From: Polynucleobacter antarcticus
GTDB taxonomy: Bacteria > Pseudomonadota > Gammaproteobacteria > Burkholderiales > Burkholderiaceae
Reading direction: 5' to 3'
Assembly (NCBI RefSeq): GCF_013307245.1
Contig: NZ_CP028941.1
Location: forward strand, 1,488,001-1,552,000
Length of the DNA: 64,000 bases
In this document: piece by piece, positions 43,130 through 52,307 of the stretch
Numbering within the stretch: position 1 is the stretch's first letter
How the letters are laid out: every line of letters starts with the position of its first letter
The notes under the pieces: generated by a model
The model's input: the letters and a program-made list of their open reading frames with translations, nothing else
Told to the model about the DNA's origin: nothing
Database searches by the model: none
Program-made: the position numbers and the translations under genes

Positions 43130-43737
43130 GATTCAATTCCTAGACTTTTTAATACATCCATCTTATTGCGAGCAACATCACTCTTCACTTCCTGATAAAT
43201 ACTCCCGCCATGACTATCCATCGCCACCAGCAATGGGCCAAAGTCCCGAATTTTAAAGCGCCATAAAGACTCTGGATTCAGATCATCCATATCAACGTCT
43301 TCAATTTGCTCAATCCAAGTAGTTTCCAAAGCAGCAGTACCCCCAATGATGGCCAAGTAAACGCCGCCCAACTCTGAAAAAGCGGCGGCTGAAGCTTCAC
43401 GCATACCGCCCTTACCTACGATGATCCGAACACCATTTTGTGTCATGAGCGGTCGTGTAAAACGCTCCATACGATCTGAAGTGGTAGTGCCAATACAAAT
43501 AGCTTGGTAGCCAGCAGGAAACTCGGTACTCGGTACTACCTTACGAACATTAGGAGCAGTATGAATAACCGCATGACCAGACAAGTCAAACTTCGTCTTG
43601 CGATCATGATCAAACATGTGTATCTGGGTCGCATCCCGAATACCAAATAAAGTATTTTGCAATGTCACCGTATCATTAATTTTTAGGCGACGGATATCGG
43701 CTTCACTAACCGGCATAGGGAGATCATAATGAGCCAT
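43126..43737 (-). CDS. Class I fumarase-type hydratase, beta subunit
   Basis: This 203-residue subunit matches the C-terminal swivelling domain of class I fumarase or tartrate dehydratase TtdB. Motifs include GTTTSDRMERFTRPLM, IIVGKGGM and a C-terminal GPLLVAMDSHGGSIY. Several positions differ from FumA (for example the usual Gly-Pro before TTS is Gly-Thr here), so the substrate may differ from fumarate. It lies 9 bases after the alpha gene. Confidence 0.86.
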   Translation of the reverse strand: MAHYDLPMPVSEADIRRLKINDTVTLQNTLFGIRDATQIHMFDHDRKTKFDLSGHAVIHTAPNVRKVVPSTEFPAGYQAICIGTTTSDRMERFTRPLMTQNGVRIIVGKGGMREASAAAFSELGGVYLAIIGGTAALETTWIEQIEDVDMDDLNPESLWRFKIRDFGPLLVAMDSHGGSIYQEVKSDVARNKMDVLKSLGIES

Positions 43738-43746
43738 TATTTTTTC

Positions 43747-44622
43747 CTAAAAACCATACTCAACACCACTAGGCGTCAATGTGGCACGCGCACGGCGCGC
43801 TGAATGGCACTGCATGTTGACTGCTACAGGGTTCATCGTAATGTGGGTGGCCGCCAGTTCAACATGTACTGCAAAGGCTGTCCCATCTCCACCTAAGCCT
43901 TGAGGTCCAATACCCAGGCGATTCACAGCCGCACTTAATTCTTTCTCCAGTTTGGCGCCCTCTTCATCTGTACATTGACTCCCAATTGGCCTAGTTGCAG
44001 CCCGCTTAGCCATAGCAACGCATTGATCTGATGTGCCGCCTACCCCAACCCCAACAATTGTAGGGGGGCAAGTTTTCCCGCCTGAAGCCACGACGCTTTC
44101 AATCACGAACGCCTTCACACCTAAGATTCCTTCCGCAGGAATCGCCATCTTTAGATAAGAATTATTTTCAGAGCCACTCCCCTTAGGAATCATTTCAATC
44201 TCAACTGATTCATCATCTGCACTAAAGTCCAAATGAATCGCTGGCATATCGATGCCGCAAGATGTGTGGTTGTTTTTACGCGTAATCGGATGGACTACCG
44301 AAGAGCGCAGTGGATACTCAGTAGTAGCCCGCTCACACCCTTTACGAATGGCAGCTTTCAGTGCCACTCCATCAAATTCAACATGACGACCAATTTTCAC
44401 GTTATAGATTGGCAGCCCCGTATCCTGACAAAGCAAATTGTCTTCCCGCTCAGCTACTGCAATATTGGTCACCATGGTTTGCAAGACAACCTGAGCGCGT
44501 GCATCCGTTTCTGACTTATTCAAGCGGTCAATCCCTTGCTTTACATCATCGGGTAGTTTTTTAAGTGCACGAATATACAACTCTTTGCATACCTCTTCCA
44601 CCAAATTCATCTGTAGTTGCAT
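43747..44622 (-). CDS. Class I fumarase-type hydratase, alpha subunit
   Basis: This 291-residue Fe-S subunit corresponds to the N-terminal part of class I fumarase (or TtdA). Cluster cysteines appear in NLLCQDTGLPIYNV, SGGKTCPPTIVGVGVGG and NMQCHSARRARA. It hydrates a C4 unsaturated dicarboxylate, such as fumarate or mesaconate, or dehydrates tartrate/malate. Lying between membrane-anchor and flavoprotein genes of a reductase-like complex, it probably processes the product of that complex. Confidence 0.88.
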   Translation of the reverse strand: MQLQMNLVEEVCKELYIRALKKLPDDVKQGIDRLNKSETDARAQVVLQTMVTNIAVAEREDNLLCQDTGLPIYNVKIGRHVEFDGVALKAAIRKGCERATTEYPLRSSVVHPITRKNNHTSCGIDMPAIHLDFSADDESVEIEMIPKGSGSENNSYLKMAIPAEGILGVKAFVIESVVASGGKTCPPTIVGVGVGGTSDQCVAMAKRAATRPIGSQCTDEEGAKLEKELSAAVNRLGIGPQGLGGDGTAFAVHVELAATHITMNPVAVNMQCHSARRARATLTPSGVEYGF

Positions 44623-44633
44623 CTTGCCCCCGC

Positions 44634-44993
44634 TTAATCTGCTAATGCTAAAAATAACAGACCAGAAATGATCGAAATCACAATGGCTGCCTGAATCCAG
44701 CCTTTACGCAATCCTCGCCATGCGCCAAATTCAATCATCAACAAGCGCACACCCCCTATCAAATGGATGGTCAACAAGGTAACTAAACCCCACTCTCCAA
44801 CTTTTACCATCCAAAAATCTGTTAGCTTTAAATGCCTATCCAATTCAGCTGCGCCAAATAATGATTGGGATAGCAGATAAAAGTGAATTGGTAAAAAGCA
44901 AGCCAATAGGAGTCCCGACACACGATGCGCCATGTAAATCAAATAAGATGAATGGGACTTAGCGCGGCGATCTAATGTGGGTCTATTACTCAT
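44634..44993 (-). CDS. Membrane anchor subunit of the reductase-like complex (SdhC-like)
   Basis: The product is about 119 residues from the ATG at 44991-44993, which overlaps the upstream stop (ATGA). It has three helices, with possible heme or quinone ligands in MAHRVSGLLLACFLPIHFYL and LLTIHLIGGVRLLMIEF. A longer frame upstream is not used, because it would overlap the neighbouring anchor gene. It anchors the flavoprotein/Fe-S subunits in the inner membrane. Confidence 0.8.
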   Translation of the reverse strand: MSNRPTLDRRAKSHSSYLIYMAHRVSGLLLACFLPIHFYLLSQSLFGAAELDRHLKLTDFWMVKVGEWGLVTLLTIHLIGGVRLLMIEFGAWRGLRKGWIQAAIVISIISGLLFLALAD

Positions 44994-45382
44994 TGCCCTA
45001 CCCCGCCAGTGAACACCCCAATGACGGCAGTCGTTCCCAATACAAGAATGAGGCAAGCCAAGATCCATGGTAAGACAGTAAGCTTATCGGATTGCGGAAA
45101 ATTTTCTCGCAGAATATTAGCGACCCCAATAGGGGCATGCACAAAACAAGCCAGTACAAATACTTCGTAAAAAATTGCAAACAGCCAGTTACCTTGGGTG
45201 CGACCTAGAATCTCGCCAGCAGTCAAGCCACCTCTAATTGCATAAAACATAATCAGTAAATGGACCGCCACGCACAACCCCAGCACCATCGCACTAATCC
45301 GTTGCGCATACCAAAGCTTGGCTTGTAAGACTGCAGTACTGCTCACTACTGAAGGCATTACTGCACTCACAACTTGCCCCAC
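44990..45382 (-). CDS. Membrane anchor subunit of the reductase-like complex (SdhD/FrdC-like)
   Basis: This 130-residue membrane protein has three helices, with histidines in LCVAVHLLIMFYAIRGG and LACFVHAPIGVANILREN. It overlaps the Fe-S subunit gene (45367) by 16 bases and the next anchor gene by 4 bases. Both anchors together suggest a two-anchor, quinone-linked complex of the SDH type. Confidence 0.8.
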   Translation of the reverse strand: MGQVVSAVMPSVVSSTAVLQAKLWYAQRISAMVLGLCVAVHLLIMFYAIRGGLTAGEILGRTQGNWLFAIFYEVFVLACFVHAPIGVANILRENFPQSDKLTVLPWILACLILVLGTTAVIGVFTGGVGQ

Positions 45383-46098
45383 TTAGTACCTCGTACCGCA
45401 GCCCTAGCAACCAATTTTTTTAAGCCTGATATCCCTGCTGTAGGTGCTAATTGCTTAGGGCAACGCTCTGTACAGCTGCCATGCGTATGGCAAGTATGGC
45501 AACCTGCATCACCAGCAACCGCTCGCAATCGATCTAGCTGCTGCACATCGCGCACATCATTCGTCAAGGTCCAAGCGCGATTTAACGCTGCAGGACCTAA
45601 ATAATTTGACCGACTCGCCACAACATCACACGAGGCATAGCACACTGCACAACCAATACACTCAATACCTGCATTGGCTAATTGACGCTCCTCAGAGTCA
45701 GGTCTTACCTTGGCAAAGTCATCGTAACGGGTTTGCTCACCCTGAAAAAAACCAACCGCTCCCTTCCACTTATTAAAGAACTCACGCATATCTGTAGCAA
45801 GATCTTTAATAACAGGTAGATTATTTAGGGGCGCGATCTCTAACGAGTCGCCCTCAACAATTTTCGCTACATGAGTTCGGCAGGTCCAGCGAGCAACGCC
45901 ATTGACTGTCATAGCGCAGGAACCGCACATTCCAACACGACAGGCAAAACGATAGCTAAGGGTTGGATCGAGCTTTCTTTGTATAAAGGTCACGACATCC
46001 AATACTGTTTGATTGGAGTTGCGTGGCACTAGATACTCAACAAATTCACCTTGTTCAGTACCTCGCCAAACTTTGACTTTGAGGGTGGGTTCAGACAT
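45367..46098 (-). CDS. Fe-S subunit of the reductase-like complex (SdhB/FrdB-like)
   Basis: This 243-residue protein has a [2Fe-2S] N-terminal domain (CRVGMCGSCAMTVNG with a later C in RWTCRTHV) and a C-terminal domain with CIGCAVCYASCDV and CHTHGSCTERCPKQ. This is the normal three-cluster pattern of SdhB/FrdB. It is the first gene of the operon sdhB-like, two anchors, hydratase alpha and beta, flavoprotein, TSUP. The order differs from the usual sdhCDAB, again suggesting a specialised set. A LysR gene is divergent 88 bases away. Confidence 0.88.
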   Translation of the reverse strand: MSEPTLKVKVWRGTEQGEFVEYLVPRNSNQTVLDVVTFIQRKLDPTLSYRFACRVGMCGSCAMTVNGVARWTCRTHVAKIVEGDSLEIAPLNNLPVIKDLATDMREFFNKWKGAVGFFQGEQTRYDDFAKVRPDSEERQLANAGIECIGCAVCYASCDVVASRSNYLGPAALNRAWTLTNDVRDVQQLDRLRAVAGDAGCHTCHTHGSCTERCPKQLAPTAGISGLKKLVARAAVRGTKWGKL

Positions 46099-46186
46099 GA
46101 AAGGATTATATCCCTAGATAGTAAAGAATAAATCGAATATAATTTTCTTTCAGATAAAGTAATTATTTATAATTAAGAAGCCGATT

Positions 46187-47074
46187 TTGCCTATGTCAAG
46201 CATTAAAGTCCTTAAAAACTTCCTCGCAATCACACGCCATAAAAGCGTGGCCGCAGCTGCGAGGGAAATTGGGCTCACTGCTGCTGCTTTAGGCCAACAG
46301 ATACAACAGCTCGAAAATGATATTGGATTAGAGCTATTTGATAGAACCAAACGTTCCCTGACATTAAATCGATATGGCCAAGACTTAATAGAGTCTATTA
46401 CTGAAATCGTTGCCCACTATGAATCTTTGGGCTCAAGCTTTAAATCTGAACTCAGTGGCAGTATTGTGCTTGGGGCTCTCGTCTCAACGCTAATGGGGGC
46501 TTTTGGCCAAACTGTAAATGAACTCAAGCAACTCTATCCAGAACTCGATATCAAACTCATTGCTGGTCTTTCCAGTAACTTCTTGGATCAGGTCATCGAT
46601 GGAAGTCTTGATGCCGCAATAGTGACTGAATCACCTTACGCGCTCCCTCAACATGTTCAATGGACAGAGTTATACACCGAACCTATGGTGTTAATTTATC
46701 CCAATCTAAAGAATAGAAATAAAAAGGTATCTGACTTGCGGCCTGAAAATCTACCGTTTATTCGATTTGAAAGAAACACATGGACGGGTCACTTGGTTGA
46801 TCAAACTATTCGAGCTAATAAATTGATCATTAAAGAAGGCATGGAACTCAACTCAGTTGAGGCGATTATTGAACTTGTTAGACAAGGCCTTGGATATTCG
46901 ATCGTGCCTAAATTAGCTAACATTGCTTGGTCGCAAGATCGCCAACTCATCATTCAAAATCTTCCTGGAAAAGCCATCTTTCGCAAGGTAGGTCTCTTAG
47001 AGCGTAAAAAACATAGTCGCCAAAATATTACTCAAGTGATCAAGCAACACTTTCCATCACAAACTGCCAAATAG
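46187..47074 (+). CDS. LysR family transcriptional regulator
   Basis: This 295-residue LysR protein has an N-terminal helix-turn-helix (HKSVAAAAREIGLTAAALGQ; LGLELFDRTKRSLTL is similar to the segment seen here) and a periplasmic-binding-like effector domain. The start is TTG 46187, six bases after AAGAAG, or ATG 46193. It is divergent from the reductase/hydratase/TSUP operon and most likely activates it in response to the pathway substrate. LysR regulators usually bind the shared 88-base promoter region; no clear T-N11-A pair stood out. Confidence 0.9.
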   Translation: MPMSSIKVLKNFLAITRHKSVAAAAREIGLTAAALGQQIQQLENDIGLELFDRTKRSLTLNRYGQDLIESITEIVAHYESLGSSFKSELSGSIVLGALVSTLMGAFGQTVNELKQLYPELDIKLIAGLSSNFLDQVIDGSLDAAIVTESPYALPQHVQWTELYTEPMVLIYPNLKNRNKKVSDLRPENLPFIRFERNTWTGHLVDQTIRANKLIIKEGMELNSVEAIIELVRQGLGYSIVPKLANIAWSQDRQLIIQNLPGKAIFRKVGLLERKKHSRQNITQVIKQHFPSQTAK

Positions 47075-47083
47075 GCTAAAGAA

Positions 47084-47104
47084 AAGCCACCCCGAGGGAT
47101 GGCT
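47084..47104. terminator. Hairpin terminator after the LysR gene
   Basis: AGCCACCC (47085-47092) pairs, with one G-T pair, with GGATGGCTT near 47098-47105. A T-rich tail (CTTTTCTTT) follows on the minus strand, with weaker T content on the plus strand. It lies just after the LysR stop. Confidence 0.6.
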
Positions 47105-47241
47105 TAAAGTAAGACTATGGAGGTAAAAAAATGAACTACATGCTTATGTTAGCCTGAAGTACATTTGATAACGAAGGTAAATGCGCTGATACCGTGCATG
47201 ATGTTCATTATTGGTGCAAATAGGCTAGCAACAAACTTAGT

Positions 47242-47610
47242 TCACTTACAGGGATACCTTGCCTCAAAGAAGCGCATAAGAGTTTTGGCAGCACGCTCCT
47301 GATTAAATTGAGGATTACGCTGATTCCATACCAAAAACTCTTGCAGGATGGACTCTCTCGTGCCAGTAGCAGATGTAATACAAATTCCGGGCTTCAGTTT
47401 TGGATTACGACTAGCTAAATAGGCTTGATACACACCCTCTCCAAATCCAAAACAAAAGTTTTGTGCCGCTTCATCATTAAGGTCTTTACACAGTTCAACC
47501 AGTGCTTGAGTAGATGCATCATTTTTTGGCAAACTTGCTTGGGAAAATGCATTTGATTGCATCAACAGCACTGCGCTGATGGTGATTAAAGTAGCTCGGA
47601 ATAAGTTCAT
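47242..47610 (-). CDS. Small secreted protein, Rap1a/Tai-like
   Basis: The protein is about 122 residues from the ATG at 47608-47610, preceded by GAGAG; the longer frame upstream overlaps the DUF3300 gene and is not used. It has a signal peptide (FRATLITISAVLLMQSNAFS) and a small domain with conserved cysteines (LVELCKDLND; AQNFCFGFGEGVYQAYL; GICITSATG). This resembles the Rap1a/Tai periplasmic domain known from type VI immunity proteins, but no secretion-system genes are nearby, so an immunity role is not supported. Confidence 0.7.
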   Translation of the reverse strand: MNLFRATLITISAVLLMQSNAFSQASLPKNDASTQALVELCKDLNDEAAQNFCFGFGEGVYQAYLASRNPKLKPGICITSATGTRESILQEFLVWNQRNPQFNQERAAKTLMRFFEARYPCK

Positions 47611-47626
47611 CAATGTTCTCTCTAAA

Positions 47627-48751
47627 TTAGCGCCTAAATCCACCCATGTGGCCGCCACCGAATCCACCGCGACTACCTCCACCACCATAACGACTATCAC
47701 TGAAACGATCATTACGAGCCTGATCTCTCATAGCATTCTCTTGCGCAGCTTCACGGTAGGTATTCGGGTTACTACGATCCTGCTGCGCATCAGCACGCGC
47801 TTCTTGATTTAGACGATCAGCTTGAGTACGCTCTTGCGGTGTAGCATTTTTTTGAAACGCGTTATCCGCCCTTTGACCTGCAGATTTGGCATCTTGTCGA
47901 TCTTGAGGGGTAGCGTTATTTTTCCAGTCACTCAACAAACGTTGTTGATTTTGGATACTACTTGGGCCAATTAAGCCTCTCGAAGATCGTACTGGTGAAG
48001 TGGTGTTATTAACATTAATCGTACCATTTGACCAACTCGGTGTTGCCCAGAAAGACTCCCCCACAGCCAAGCCTAAGCCAAAGGACATTGCGCCCCAGGC
48101 TGGATTATAAGCAGGATATGGTGGGTAATCTGAATAAGGCCATGCCCCATACACTACTGTTGGGTTGTAACTTGGGACATAGACGATCTGAGTATTAGCA
48201 GGGAAAATTAAGATATTCGAATTAGGATTTGTGCTCACAGTCATTTGCTGACTGGACTTTAAGGTGCCTGCCTGAATAGCGCGTTTGCGTAAAGCCTGTA
48301 CCGCTTTCATAGTGTCTGCGGACTGTAATTTATAAGCGTTACCAAGATTTTGGGTCCACTGTAATTTACTTCCCATCATGTCAAAAGCTTGTGGAAAGGT
48401 CATCACTGATTTAACGCTATCGTTCCAAGACTGGGCCTTTAAAGCATCTTGAAGAGCAGGTCCACTTAAATTCATATTCCCTCTTCGCCAGTTGTATGCC
48501 TCAGCAACTTCAAGTGGGTATGTCGATGCCAATAGCATCAAAGACAGTAAAGAATCTGGATAAAGCGCTATTGGTGAAACCAATGACTGTAATTGCGCAG
48601 ACGATATCAGCTGTGGCGCATCCCCATAAGCACTCTGTGTATAGCTTGGAGGAAATGCAGCACTTTGCGCATAGGGATCACCGTCATTAGCACAAGCGCT
48701 TAAGAGTAAGGCGCTTCCAATCACACTCCATACTGAATACCGACTTTTCAT
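47627..48751 (-). CDS. DUF3300 lipoprotein
   Basis: This protein of about 374 residues starts at ATG 48751. It has a lipoprotein signal: a hydrophobic stretch WSVIGSALLLSACAND with the lipobox LSAC. The DUF3300 core is clear (LQSLVSPIALYPDSLLSLML; ALKAQSWNDSVKSVMTFP; YVPSYNPTVVYG). The C-terminus is low-complexity and charged, ending in a Gly-rich GGGSRGGFGGGHMGGFRR. DUF3300 proteins are envelope lipoproteins of unknown function. It probably forms an operon with the small secreted protein 16 bases downstream. Confidence 0.85.
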   Translation of the reverse strand: MKSRYSVWSVIGSALLLSACANDGDPYAQSAAFPPSYTQSAYGDAPQLISSAQLQSLVSPIALYPDSLLSLMLLASTYPLEVAEAYNWRRGNMNLSGPALQDALKAQSWNDSVKSVMTFPQAFDMMGSKLQWTQNLGNAYKLQSADTMKAVQALRKRAIQAGTLKSSQQMTVSTNPNSNILIFPANTQIVYVPSYNPTVVYGAWPYSDYPPYPAYNPAWGAMSFGLGLAVGESFWATPSWSNGTINVNNTTSPVRSSRGLIGPSSIQNQQRLLSDWKNNATPQDRQDAKSAGQRADNAFQKNATPQERTQADRLNQEARADAQQDRSNPNTYREAAQENAMRDQARNDRFSDSRYGGGGSRGGFGGGHMGGFRR

Positions 48752-48786
48752 ATACAAACCTTTTCGTATATTGACTACTGACTTAC

Positions 48787-49125
48787 TTAGTGATTTTCTT
48801 TAGCGTGATTAATAGAGTATTTAGGTATTTCAATCACAATATCTTGCCGCGCTACGATTGCCTGACATGACAAGCGAGATTGTGGACTGAGCCCCCATGC
48901 ACGATCAAGCATATCCTCTTCGTTCTCATCAGGAACATTCAGACTCTGAAAACCTTCTTTTATGATCACATGACAAGTCGTACAAGCACACACCATGTCA
49001 CAAGCGTGTTCAATTGGAATGCTATTTTCTAATAAGGCTTCGCAGATCGAGGTTCCAGGAGCTACTTCAACAACAGCCCCTTCAGGACAATATTCACTAT
49101 GAGGTAAAACAACGATTTGGGTCAT
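48787..49125 (-). CDS. fdx: ISC-type [2Fe-2S] ferredoxin
   Basis: This 112-residue adrenodoxin-like ferredoxin has cluster cysteines in HACDMVCACTTCHV and a later LSCQAIV. It donates electrons for Fe-S cluster assembly on IscU. It is the last gene of iscRSUA-hscBA-fdx; no iscX follows. Confidence 0.96.
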   Translation of the reverse strand: MTQIVVLPHSEYCPEGAVVEVAPGTSICEALLENSIPIEHACDMVCACTTCHVIIKEGFQSLNVPDENEEDMLDRAWGLSPQSRLSCQAIVARQDIVIEIPKYSINHAKENH

Positions 49126-49137
49126 GATTGGTTTCTA

Positions 49138-51003
49138 TTAAATTTCTGCAACATTTTTACCTGCCAAAGCTTTTTGAATACTGGCATTCATCCGAATTTG
49201 TGCAAAGTCATCAGTCGCCTTCGCAGCATGATCTATCGCTTTTCGAAGAACTGCACTATCGGTTTCGTCATTTAGGACGGTTTGTAACAGTGCCATTTCT
49301 TGATCGATTACCTGTTGCTCATTTGTATCGAGCAGCCCACGATCATTAGCTAAGGCGGTTTGCACCGCATCTAGTAAACGCTGGGCATTGACCTGCTCTT
49401 CTCGTAAAGATCTACTGAGGAGATCCACCTTGGCGGATGCAAATCCATCTTGTAACATGCGAGCAATCTCAGCATCCGTCAACCCATAGGATGGTTTGAT
49501 ATCGATAGAGGCCTGAACGCCAGAGCCTTGCTCTGTTGCGCTCACTGAAAGCAATCCATCGGCATCTACCTGAAAGGTCACCCGAATTCGTGCAGCACCT
49601 GCTGCCATCGGTGGAATACCTCGCAACTCAAACCGACCTAAAGCGCGACAGTCTTGCACTAATTCGCGCTCGCCCTGCACCACCTGAAGAGCCAGTGCCG
49701 TTTGACCATCTTTAAAGGTTGTGAAATCCTGTGCCCGCGCAACGGGGATTGGCGTATTGCGTGGAATAATCTTTTCTACTAAACCGCCCATTGTTTCAAT
49801 GCCAAGTGAGAGTGGAATAACATCCAATAAGAGCCACTCATCATCCTTACTTTGATTGCCAGCCAAAAGATCTGCTTGCATAGCAGCGCCCAAAGCAACT
49901 ACCTGATCAGGGTTGAGATTATTCAAAGGCTTTGTACCAAATAACTCACCCACTGCACGTTGAACATGCGGCATACGGGTTGCGCCACCAACCATCACTA
50001 CACCCTTGACCTCATCTGCTTTGAGACCAGCATCTCGCAAGGCTTTTTTGACAGCGACAATTGTCTTTTGAATGAGGTTCTGTGTGATCTCAAAAAATTG
50101 GGCTTGGCTAATTCCGACATTCACGATCGTGCCATCTGCCAATGTTTCATGGACACGGGCTAAGGGATTTTGGCTTAACTGCTCTTTTGCATGTTTACAA
50201 GACAGGAGCAATCTACGGTGATCCTGAGTAGATAGCGGCGGCAATTTAGACTGCTCAATCACCCAACAATAAAGACGATGATCAAAATCATCACCACCTA
50301 GCGCAGAGTCACCACCCGTAGACAGCACTTCAAATACGCCTCGACTCATCCGTAAAATAGAGATGTCGAAGGTACCACCACCGAGATCGTAAACTGCATA
50401 GATCCCTTCAGAGGCGTTATCGAGGCCATAAGCAATTGCTGCAGCCGTTGGCTCATTGAGTAAGCGCAATACCTCAATGCCAGCTAGCTGTGCCGCATCT
50501 TTAGTGGCCTGGCGTTGGGCATCATCAAAATAGGCGGGGACGGTAATGACCGCACCCACAATCTCATCATTGACTGAATCTTCAGCCAACTGTCTTAAGC
50601 GTGCAAGTATTTCTGCAGAGACTTCAATAGGACTCTTGTCACCAGCAACAGTTCGTATTTTCAACATGCCGGGCTGATCTACAAAATCATAGGGTGCACT
50701 TTCGATATTCTCCACATCTACGATACCGCGGCCCATAAATCGTTTTACAGAGGCAATCGTATTTTTAGGATCAGAGACAATACTTTCTAGAGCTTCAAAT
50801 CCAGCCTGCGTTCTGCCGTTAGGCAAATAGCGCACTACCGAAGGCAATAGTTCGCGCCCCTCTACATCGGGGAGTACTTGAGGCAAAGCATCTCGTACTA
50901 GTGCTACTAATGAGTTTGTAGTGCCGAGATCAATACCTACTGCAATACGGCGCTGATGCGGCGCTAGCGATTTACCAGGTTCGGAGATTTGTAATAAAGC
51001 CAT
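49138..51003 (-). CDS. hscA: Fe-S protein assembly chaperone HscA
   Basis: This 621-residue Hsp70 chaperone has the nucleotide-binding motifs [13 protein letters not shown] at the N-terminus and [19 protein letters not shown] near residue 200, plus a substrate-binding domain ([21 protein letters not shown]). HscA with HscB drives transfer of Fe-S clusters from IscU. It lies 18 bases after hscB. Confidence 0.97.
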   Translation of the reverse strand: MALLQISEPGKSLAPHQRRIAVGIDLGTTNSLVALVRDALPQVLPDVEGRELLPSVVRYLPNGRTQAGFEALESIVSDPKNTIASVKRFMGRGIVDVENIESAPYDFVDQPGMLKIRTVAGDKSPIEVSAEILARLRQLAEDSVNDEIVGAVITVPAYFDDAQRQATKDAAQLAGIEVLRLLNEPTAAAIAYGLDNASEGIYAVYDLGGGTFDISILRMSRGVFEVLSTGGDSALGGDDFDHRLYCWVIEQSKLPPLSTQDHRRLLLSCKHAKEQLSQNPLARVHETLADGTIVNVGISQAQFFEITQNLIQKTIVAVKKALRDAGLKADEVKGVVMVGGATRMPHVQRAVGELFGTKPLNNLNPDQVVALGAAMQADLLAGNQSKDDEWLLLDVIPLSLGIETMGGLVEKIIPRNTPIPVARAQDFTTFKDGQTALALQVVQGERELVQDCRALGRFELRGIPPMAAGAARIRVTFQVDADGLLSVSATEQGSGVQASIDIKPSYGLTDAEIARMLQDGFASAKVDLLSRSLREEQVNAQRLLDAVQTALANDRGLLDTNEQQVIDQEMALLQTVLNDETDSAVLRKAIDHAAKATDDFAQIRMNASIQKALAGKNVAEI

Positions 51004-51021
51004 GAGGATGTGAGTGTAAAG

Positions 51022-51561
51022 TTATACCAATGCCGAGATAGCATCATCTAACTCAAGCGCAAATTTATCAATAAATAGTAAGCCGCGCAGTAATTCAGCG
51101 GCACGCTCATAGTTCTTCGCAACATCAATGGCTTGAGTCACCTCCAGAAGGATCTCTTTTTTGGATGCCTCCACTTCAAGCATCAAGGCCTCAAGTGCAG
51201 ACAAATCTTCAGCCTGATCATCCAACTGTTCGCGCCAATCCATCTGCCGCATCAGAAATGCAGCCGGCATGGCGGTATTGGTCTCTAATTTGGCATCTAC
51301 ACCATGCAATCGGCAGAGATAGAGTCCACGCTGGATGGGGTTCTTGAGTGTTTGAAGAGCGGTGTTTGCGAAGGTTGCCATTTGCATGGCAAGCCGTTGA
51401 TCGGTATCAGTACCGCGAGCATGTCGATCGGGATGCACTTCCTTTTGGATAGCTAGGTAAGCCCGATCCAAACCAGCTAAGTCAATATTGAAATGCTGTT
51501 CCAGTCCAAAGAAACGAAAGTAATCGTCAGACGCGGAAGGATTCGCCACAACCACACTCAT
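51022..51561 (-). CDS. hscB: J-domain co-chaperone HscB
   Basis: This 179-residue protein has an N-terminal J domain ([20 protein letters not shown], then the invariant HPD in VHPDRHA) and a C-terminal IscU-binding helical bundle. It stimulates HscA ATPase. The assigned start overlaps the end of iscA by 35 bases; later GTG codons at 51555 and 51549 shorten the overlap only slightly. Confidence 0.95.
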   Translation of the reverse strand: MSVVVANPSASDDYFRFFGLEQHFNIDLAGLDRAYLAIQKEVHPDRHARGTDTDQRLAMQMATFANTALQTLKNPIQRGLYLCRLHGVDAKLETNTAMPAAFLMRQMDWREQLDDQAEDLSALEALMLEVEASKKEILLEVTQAIDVAKNYERAAELLRGLLFIDKFALELDDAISALV

Positions 51562-51850
51562 CTTTTACGTTCGGGTTTGTGAACTTGAAGCCTTCGTTCA
51601 AACCTTCACGCACAAAATCTAATTCAGTACCATCTAAATAAGCTAAGCTCTTAGGATCAATAAATACCTGAATCCCATTGGACTCAAACATCGTATCTTC
51701 TGGAGCGGCGGCATCCACGTACTCCAGCTGATACGCCAAACCAGAACAGCCTGTAGTCCGAACGCCTAAACGTAAACCACAGCCCTTTCCACGCTTATCT
51801 AAATTGCGCTGAACGTGTTTTGCCGCTTTGTCAGTTAAGGTAATTGCCAT
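51527..51850 (-). CDS. iscA: A-type Fe-S carrier IscA
   Basis: This 107-residue A-type carrier has the three cysteines in [19 protein letters not shown] and [11 protein letters not shown]. It delivers clusters to client proteins. It lies 27 bases after iscU and overlaps hscB. Confidence 0.96.
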   Translation of the reverse strand: MAITLTDKAAKHVQRNLDKRGKGCGLRLGVRTTGCSGLAYQLEYVDAAAPEDTMFESNGIQVFIDPKSLAYLDGTELDFVREGLNEGFKFTNPNVKDECGCGESFRV

Positions 51851-51877
51851 GATGAGAACCTATTCTTTACTATTTTC

Positions 51878-52264
51878 TTACTGAGCAGGATGCTTCTCTT
51901 TGTAATCGGCAACCGCTGCCTTAATGGCATCTTCAGCCAATATAGAGCAATGAATTTTTACAGGCGGCAAAGCCAATTCTTCAGCAATCAAAGAGTTCTT
52001 AATCTCTAAAGCTTGATCTAAAGTTTTGCCTTTGACCCACTCGGTTACCAAAGAAGAGGAAGCAATTGCAGAGCCGCAACCATAGGTCTTGAACTTCGCA
52101 TCTTCAATAATGCCTTGGTCATTCACACGAATCTGCAGCTTCATCACATCGCCGCACGCTGGTGCACCCACCATGCCGGTGCCAATGTTGTCATCAGCCT
52201 TGGAGAATGAACCCACGTTGCGGGGATTCTCATAATGATCGATTACTTTGTCGCTATATGCCAT
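51878..52264 (-). CDS. iscU: Fe-S scaffold IscU
   Basis: This 128-residue scaffold has the three ligand cysteines in GAPACGDVMKLQI, YGCGSAIASSSL and VKIHCSILAE, and the HscA-binding LPPVK motif in ALPPVKIHC. It assembles [2Fe-2S] clusters from IscS sulfur. It lies between iscS and iscA. Confidence 0.97.
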   Translation of the reverse strand: MAYSDKVIDHYENPRNVGSFSKADDNIGTGMVGAPACGDVMKLQIRVNDQGIIEDAKFKTYGCGSAIASSSLVTEWVKGKTLDQALEIKNSLIAEELALPPVKIHCSILAEDAIKAAVADYKEKHPAQ

Positions 52265-52307
52265 GATATTTCCTTATTCTCTGTTCGTTATTTCAATAAA
52301 GGCTTAC

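Noticed and set aside
47242..47712. Longer 156-codon version of the small secreted protein and a type VI immunity role
   Set aside because: The long start overlaps the DUF3300 gene and hides the signal peptide; no type VI secretion genes are nearby.
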